From assembly GCF_012184385.1 (NCBI RefSeq), contig NZ_VSRL01000050.1:1-44376 (forward strand): a stretch of DNA of 44,376 nt. The letters are read 5' to 3'. The notes under the pieces are model-generated. The model was not told where the DNA came from and made no database searches. It saw only the letters and a program-made list of their open reading frames with translations. Below are positions 40,127 through 44,376 of the stretch, one piece after another (position 1 is the stretch's first letter; every line of letters begins with the position of its first letter). The stretch comes from Lentzea indica (GTDB taxonomy: Bacteria; Actinomycetota; Actinomycetes; Mycobacteriales; Pseudonocardiaceae). A program made the translations under genes and the position numbers.

Positions 40127-40783
40127 CTAGTCGTCTGCCATCGGGCGCAATCGCCCAGCCGAGGTCAACCCGAACAGCTCACTGACAGCCCTCGCGATCA
40201 TGTCGGGTCGTTCGAGGGTGTGCTCGAAGCGGAACCCGATGACCGCACGTGACCCTCCGAGCAGACCGGTGAGTTTGATGGATTCGTCCTGGTCAGCGCC
40301 GTAACAGACGATCCGGCCGAACGGCGCGATGGCGTCCAGCGAGGCCTTGAGAGTGCCGCCCGGATCGAGCACGACATCGACCTGTTTGCCCTCGTTCGCC
40401 TGGATCAAACGTTCGGCGAGCCCGTCTTGGCCCGTTTCCACGGCGACGTCGGCGCCGAGCTTCAGCGCCTTGCGCCTGCGGGCTTGGCTGGAGTCGGTCG
40501 CGATGACCCGGCCTGCGGCGAAACTGCGGGCCAGCTGGACCGCGATCGCGCCGACGTCGCTCGCGGCGTTGTGCACGACGATCGACTCGTCCGGCCGGAG
40601 GTGCGCGCACGTGCGGAGGAGGTGCCAGGCCGTCGTGCCCGCTCTGGCCAGCGTCAGCGCCTGGGCGTCGGTGACACCCGCGGAGACCGGGAGGTGAAGA
40701 CGGCCGGCGACCACCACCACGCGCCGTCCGCCGTCCTCCACCCGGACCTCGTCGACCGCCTCGGCTGTGCGCATGTAGCCCAT
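40127..40783 (-). CDS. MDR-family (zinc-binding dehydrogenase) Rossmann domain, N-terminally short
   Basis: 218 aa. It begins with a short remnant and then has the cofactor domain of MDR/quinone oxidoreductases (ALTLARAGTTAWHLLRTCAH, IVVHNAASDVGAIAVQLARS, VIATDSSQARRRKALKLGAD, VDVVLDPGGTLKASLDAI). The normal GroES-like catalytic domain of about 100 residues is missing. The start is credible: ATG 40783 with AGGAG, and no MDR-like sequence lies between it and the preceding synthase gene, so this is not a simple frameshift. It may be a cofactor-binding remnant or a real short protein. Confidence 0.75.
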   Translation of the reverse strand: MGYMRTAEAVDEVRVEDGGRRVVVVAGRLHLPVSAGVTDAQALTLARAGTTAWHLLRTCAHLRPDESIVVHNAASDVGAIAVQLARSFAAGRVIATDSSQARRRKALKLGADVAVETGQDGLAERLIQANEGKQVDVVLDPGGTLKASLDAIAPFGRIVCYGADQDESIKLTGLLGGSRAVIGFRFEHTLERPDMIARAVSELFGLTSAGRLRPMADD

Positions 40784-40828
40784 CACACTTCTCCTGCCTG
40801 ACGGGCTGTAGTGCGGCTTCCACAACAG

Positions 40829-41818
40829 CTAAGAATCAGCGCTGCTCAGCGACCTGTAGTAGACGAACGCGAGCTTCGCGAGCGAGGTGATTTCCGGCGA
40901 ACCGGTCTTCTCGACGTACGACAGCGCCAGATCGACGCGACGGTGGATCTCGGCCTCCGCCCACTCCCGTGCGCCGGTCCTGGCGACCAGGGCTTTCGCA
41001 CGACGGGTCTGCGGTTCGTCCAGTGCGGCGCCCTGCGCGTACAGCCCGGCGAGCTCCGCTCCCGCGTCGGTCCCTGACCGCAGGGCGCGGATGATCGGCA
41101 ACGTCTTCTTGAGACGGGCGAGGTCGGAGCAGGTGGGCTTGCCGGTCGCGCGTTCGTCGCCCCAGATGCCGAGCAGGTCGTTGGCGAGCTGGAAGGCGAT
41201 GCCGATCTCGACGCCGAAGTCGTCGAACGCCCTGACCACGTCGTCCTCCGCGCCCGCGTTGAGGGCCGTGAGGGCGCACGCGCAGCCGAGGAGAACGCCG
41301 GTCTTGCCCGCGGACATCTCGACGCACTCGTCGAGGCTGACGTCGGACCGTTGCTCGAACTCGACGTCCATGCTCTGGCCCTCGCACAGGTCGCTCACGC
41401 ACCGCGCCAGACGATCGACGCCCTTGAGACCGGCGAGCGTCTCAAGACCGAGCGCGCACAGCGCGTTGCCCACGAGCAGTGCTTCCGTTGTGCCGTAAAC
41501 GGTCCACAGCGCGGGCCGGCCGTGCCGCTCGGCGTCCTGGTCGTGCACGTCGTCGTGGATCAGCGTGAAGTTGTGGACCAGCTCGACGGCCGCCGCGACG
41601 GTGAGGGCGGTGTCATCGGCGCTGCCGACAGCACGAGCGGTCGCCAGCACGAGCGCGGGGCGCACGGCCTTGCCGGTGCCGCTGTCAGGATCGTCCCAGC
41701 CGAAGTGGTGGATGGCGCGCTGCCGCAGCCTGGTGGGCAGCGTGCCGACGCGGCGCCTCAGCACTGGTTCGACGGCGCGGCGGGCGTCGTCGAGCACGTG
41801 GTGCCTGGTCATGGTCAT
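40829..41818 (-). CDS. Polyprenyl diphosphate synthase (geranylgeranyl/short-chain type)
   Basis: 329 aa all-alpha trans-prenyltransferase, which condenses isopentenyl diphosphate onto an allylic diphosphate. First Asp-rich motif DDVHD (89-93, in LIHDDVHDQD); second Asp-rich region reads ANDLLGIWGDERATGKP (211-227), with Asn in place of the first Asp. SDLARLKKTLPI completes the family pattern. It resembles actinobacterial synthases of terpenoid and encapsulin-2-cargo type, but no terpene cyclase or encapsulin is nearby. ATG 41818 lies 6 nt after TAGGTT, suggesting a leaderless message. First gene of a four-gene unit. Confidence 0.92.
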   Translation of the reverse strand: MTMTRHHVLDDARRAVEPVLRRRVGTLPTRLRQRAIHHFGWDDPDSGTGKAVRPALVLATARAVGSADDTALTVAAAVELVHNFTLIHDDVHDQDAERHGRPALWTVYGTTEALLVGNALCALGLETLAGLKGVDRLARCVSDLCEGQSMDVEFEQRSDVSLDECVEMSAGKTGVLLGCACALTALNAGAEDDVVRAFDDFGVEIGIAFQLANDLLGIWGDERATGKPTCSDLARLKKTLPIIRALRSGTDAGAELAGLYAQGAALDEPQTRRAKALVARTGAREWAEAEIHRRVDLALSYVEKTGSPEITSLAKLAFVYYRSLSSADS

Positions 41819-41907
41819 CCGGCGAACCTACCTACGGAGTGAGTCCAGGCGTGTACGCCCTGTCCCGAGGTCTGGCGATCGCGTGTGCACGGGTGCAGCA
41901 TGTGCCG

Positions 41908-42867
41908 GTGAACGCCGCACTCCGCACCACCGTCACGATCGCCGCAGTAGCGCTCGCGTACTACGCGACCGCTCAGGTCGGCCTGGTCCTGGCCCTCGTG
42001 AAGGATCAGGTCACTCCGCTGTGGCTGCCGACGGGGATCTCCGTGGCGGCACTGCTGATGTCCGGCCGGAACATCTGGCCAGGCATCGCGCTCGGCGCGT
42101 TCGCCGTGAACATCACGCTCAGCGCTCCGTTCGGTTCTGCCGTGCTGATCACGGTCGGCAACACCGCGGCGCCGCTGGCCGCCTGGTACCTGCTGAACCG
42201 GTTCGGGTTCCGCCCGGCACTGGACCGGTTGAAGGACGCGCTGCTGCTGGTCTTCGCCGGCGCGCTCGGCGCGATGCTGATCAGCGCGGTGATCGGTGCG
42301 GCGGCGTTGAAGATCGGTGGTGTGATCCCGTGGCGCGACGTCCCGGCCGTGGTGTCGGTGTGGTGGACCGGCGACGCGATGGGCGTGCTGGTGTTCACGC
42401 CGTTGCTGCTCACGTTGCCCAAGCACTGGCACGCGCCGCCACGCAGGCTGGTGGAGGCGGGCGCGCTGCTGATCGTCACCGCGGTGCTCGCGTCGTTCGT
42501 GACGGTGTCGGAGTCACGACTGCTGTTCCTGGTGTTCCCGATGCTGATCTGGGCGGCGCTGCGGTTCCAGCACGCCATAGCCGCACCGTGCGCCGTGATC
42601 ATCTCCGTGGCCGCCGTGATGTCCGCGGCCAGCGGGCACTTCGTGGCGAGCGACCTGCTGACCACGATGATCGTGCTGCAGGCGTTCAACGGGTCGGTGG
42701 CGCTGACCGGGCTGATCCTGAGCGCCATCACGAGCGAGCGGAACCAGGCCCGCCAAGCCATCGAGCGCGCGTGCGAGCAGCTGGCCGAGACCGTCGCGCG
42801 GTACAAGGAAGAGGGCGTGCGCAACCGGCTCGGCAGGGTCGTGCCGCCCGGTTCCCCCGCTTCCTAA
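41908..42867 (+). CDS. MASE1-domain integral membrane protein without output domain
   Basis: 319 aa from GTG 41908, with about eight to nine hydrophobic segments. MASE1 landmarks are PLWLPTGISVAALLMSGRN, WPGIALGAFAVNI, GNTAAPLAAWYLL and SVWWTGDAMGVLVFTPLLL. In most proteins MASE1 is the sensor part of diguanylate cyclases or histidine kinases; here it ends in a short helical cytoplasmic tail (ERNQARQAIERACEQLAETV) with no kinase, GGDEF or other output. The frame extends to GTG 41839, but that would leave only 20 bp to the divergent synthase gene. Its stop overlaps the convergent luxR stop. Confidence 0.8.
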   Translation: MNAALRTTVTIAAVALAYYATAQVGLVLALVKDQVTPLWLPTGISVAALLMSGRNIWPGIALGAFAVNITLSAPFGSAVLITVGNTAAPLAAWYLLNRFGFRPALDRLKDALLLVFAGALGAMLISAVIGAAALKIGGVIPWRDVPAVVSVWWTGDAMGVLVFTPLLLTLPKHWHAPPRRLVEAGALLIVTAVLASFVTVSESRLLFLVFPMLIWAALRFQHAIAAPCAVIISVAAVMSAASGHFVASDLLTTMIVLQAFNGSVALTGLILSAITSERNQARQAIERACEQLAETVARYKEEGVRNRLGRVVPPGSPAS

Positions 42868-44376
42868 CGCTGCTGCATGGCGTCCAGCACGCGGGCGAGC
42901 TCCAGCCGTGACGAGACGTGCAGCTTCGCGTAGATCCGCGACAGGTAGACCTCGATCGTCCGGGGGCTGTAGTGCAGCGCGGCCGCGATGTCGCGGTTGC
43001 GCATTCCCTGCTGCACCAGCCGGGCCACGTTCTCCTCGGCCTCGCTGAGCAGCCCCGGTGCCTTCGACCGCGCCCGCGGCACCTTGGCGCCCAGCACCCG
43101 CAGCCGATTGCCCGCCTGGCGCCGCAACCCGTGCGCACCAAGCCGCTGGAACGCGGTGTAGGCCTCGACGAGAACCGGCACCTCGTCGTCGGACGCCTCG
43201 CCCAGCGCGAGCTGCGCGCGGGCCTTCTCGAACTCCAGGCCGCCCAGCGCAGCCTCGGACACCGCCTCCCGCAAGAGGTCCTGGTCGCGTCGCGCCACGC
43301 CGGTCACGCGACGGACCGTCGTGCGCGACCAGGGCGAGACCCGCGTGGAGGACACGTCGGACAACCGGGCCAACGCGTCCAGGGCGTCGGTCGTGCGGCC
43401 GCGTTCCAGGTCGAGTTCGATCATTCGGGCGACCAGCACGCACGAGTAGGCGGCCTCCAGCTGTGAGCCGACGTTGGCCTTGAGCAACGCGTACGCCTCA
43501 TCAACCTCGCCACGCGCGATCAAGTACTCGGCCAGTGCGATCGCGTGGAGCTTCGAGATGTTCACCGACTGCGGCGCGGGCAGGGCGGCCAGCCGTGCCG
43601 CCACGTCCAGCTCGCCACGCCAGGTGCGGATGGACAGTTCGATCGCGTGCAGGACGCCGAGGGCCTGGTCCGCCTGGGTGGCCTCGACGTCGGGGAGCCA
43701 GCGGCCGATGCCGTCCAGCGCCGCGTCCCAGCGGCCGCCCAGCCAGTCCAGCGCCACCCGTGACGCGGCGCGTTCGGCGCGGAAGCCGTGTGAACCCACC
43801 TGATCGACGAGTTCCTCTGCCCTCCGCACCCGCCACGACGCGTCGTGCACCAGGCCTGCAAGCGCCGTGATCGACGCGCAGACGGACAGGGCCTGCAGTT
43901 CGAGCATCGGCTGCCCGTCGCTGCAGGACAGGGCGCGGTTGGCGAACTCGACAGTGCGATCGTGCTGGAACAGCAACGAGGTCAGCATCGCCAGGTGCTC
44001 GAAGACGATCACGCCCTCCGCCGGTGAGCTGATCGGCAGGGCCTCGATGCGGGCGACCTCCGACACGGCGTCGTCGTGGCGATCGTTGTAGACGAGGAGC
44101 ACGGCGCGTTGGGCTTCCAAAGAAGCGGGCACCGAGCCGCGCGCGACCTCGGCGTCTGCCAGTTCCATGGCTTCCGCGGTGCGGCCGACGGAGAACAACG
44201 ACGAGATGACCGCCGTGGCGACGCGGGCGCGTTCCGGGCCGGCGTCGAGGAACTCGAGGGCGGCCAGTCCCGGTTCGACGGCCAGGGCCGGTCGGGAAGC
44301 ACGGGCCAGCACACGGCATTGCAGCGCGAGCAGCTCGGCGCGCTCGGGTGCGTTGCGCGGCAACAACTGCAGGGCG
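42864..44376 (-). CDS. LuxR-family regulator, TPR/MalT-like (5' end outside window)
   Basis: At least 503 codons are present; the frame is open at the window edge, so the N-terminus, perhaps an AAA/ATPase (LAL-type) domain, is missing. The visible part is a helical repeat region followed by a C-terminal LuxR helix-turn-helix (LLSEAEENVARLVQQGMRNR, then AALHYSPRTIEVYLSRIYAK). LAL-type activators bind a small ligand and usually control catabolic or secondary-metabolite genes. Convergent with the MASE1 gene, stops overlapping by 3 nt. Confidence 0.88.
   Translation of the reverse strand, partial: ALQLLPRNAPERAELLALQCRVLARASRPALAVEPGLAALEFLDAGPERARVATAVISSLFSVGRTAEAMELADAEVARGSVPASLEAQRAVLLVYNDRHDDAVSEVARIEALPISSPAEGVIVFEHLAMLTSLLFQHDRTVEFANRALSCSDGQPMLELQALSVCASITALAGLVHDASWRVRRAEELVDQVGSHGFRAERAASRVALDWLGGRWDAALDGIGRWLPDVEATQADQALGVLHAIELSIRTWRGELDVAARLAALPAPQSVNISKLHAIALAEYLIARGEVDEAYALLKANVGSQLEAAYSCVLVARMIELDLERGRTTDALDALARLSDVSSTRVSPWSRTTVRRVTGVARRDQDLLREAVSEAALGGLEFEKARAQLALGEASDDEVPVLVEAYTAFQRLGAHGLRRQAGNRLRVLGAKVPRARSKAPGLLSEAEENVARLVQQGMRNRDIAAALHYSPRTIEVYLSRIYAKLHVSSRLELARVLDAMQQR

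Noticed and set aside
40829..41818. Family 2 encapsulin cargo polyprenyl transferase
   Set aside because: The synthase resembles such proteins, but no encapsulin shell gene is in the window, so I kept the general assignment.

Overview
The window is about 44 kb of high-GC DNA from an actinomycete (phylum Actinomycetota). The signs are very strong G/C third-position bias, many GTG starts, 4-nt ATGA/GTGA stop-start overlaps, a WhiB regulator, SigF/SigB-type and ECF sigma factors with their anti-sigma factors, and DUF574/DUF4383/DUF1996 families. A member of Pseudonocardiaceae (Lentzea/Saccharothrix/Amycolatopsis-like) would fit, but that placement is inference. It looks like chromosome: argS, a tRNA-Glu gene and many regulator-plus-operon units, with only one small transposon-derived gene (tnpB). 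No CRISPR array, prophage or rRNA was seen.

Layout, left to right. 1-1.9 kb: a stress-sigma module with two divergent RsbW-type anti-sigma factors, a SigF/SigB-type sigma factor and a convergent whiB gene; both the sigma operon and whiB carry GTTT/GGGTA-type promoters. 1.9-5.7 kb: argS, a TnpB nuclease gene and an M50-type membrane protease whose 3' end overlaps a TnpB right-end-like hairpin. 5.7-8.8 kb: DUF4383 membrane protein, two small unknown proteins (one secreted) and a TPR-LuxR regulator. 8.8-9.7 kb: a short DUF574 methyltransferase and tRNA-Glu(CTC).

9.8-16.6 kb: a divergent pucR regulator followed by a tightly overlapping operon: sodium:solute symporter, ureohydrolase, ThDP-dependent decarboxylase-like enzyme, aldehyde dehydrogenase. 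The enzyme set matches the lower arm of the arginine transaminase route (2-ketoarginine to 4-guanidinobutyraldehyde to 4-guanidinobutyrate to GABA plus urea). 16.6-17.6 kb: a quinone oxidoreductase behind a MerR-type promoter. 17.6-21.4 kb: a SigL-like ECF sigma factor with its zinc anti-sigma factor, a DUF1996 protein, a GntR/FCD regulator and a second anti-sigma factor that has lost its sigma-binding domain yet keeps the same type of ECF promoter.

21.5-24.8 kb: a GntR/FCD regulator with a DapA-family protein and an IlvD/Edd dehydratase, which looks like sugar-acid catabolism. 24.8-27.7 kb: a frameshifted alpha/beta hydrolase divergent from a TetR gene, then a GT1 glycosyltransferase. 27.8-36 kb: a membrane protein, a secreted modular glucose/sorbosone dehydrogenase, and a divergent ABC importer operon with a LacI regulator and a LacI-type operator between the two. 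36.1-41.8 kb: a four-gene leftward unit with short gaps: polyprenyl synthetase, MDR C-terminal fragment, molybdopterin oxidoreductase, long-chain acyl-CoA ligase. 41.9-44.4 kb: an MASE1 membrane protein without output domain and a LuxR regulator cut by the window end.

The most interesting leads are the promoter-linked but ZAS-less anti-sigma relic, the four-gene isoprenoid/molybdoenzyme/ligase unit, the tnpB right-end hairpin that supplies the last codons of the M50 gene, and the arginine operon. All functions are from reading the sequence; no searches were run.
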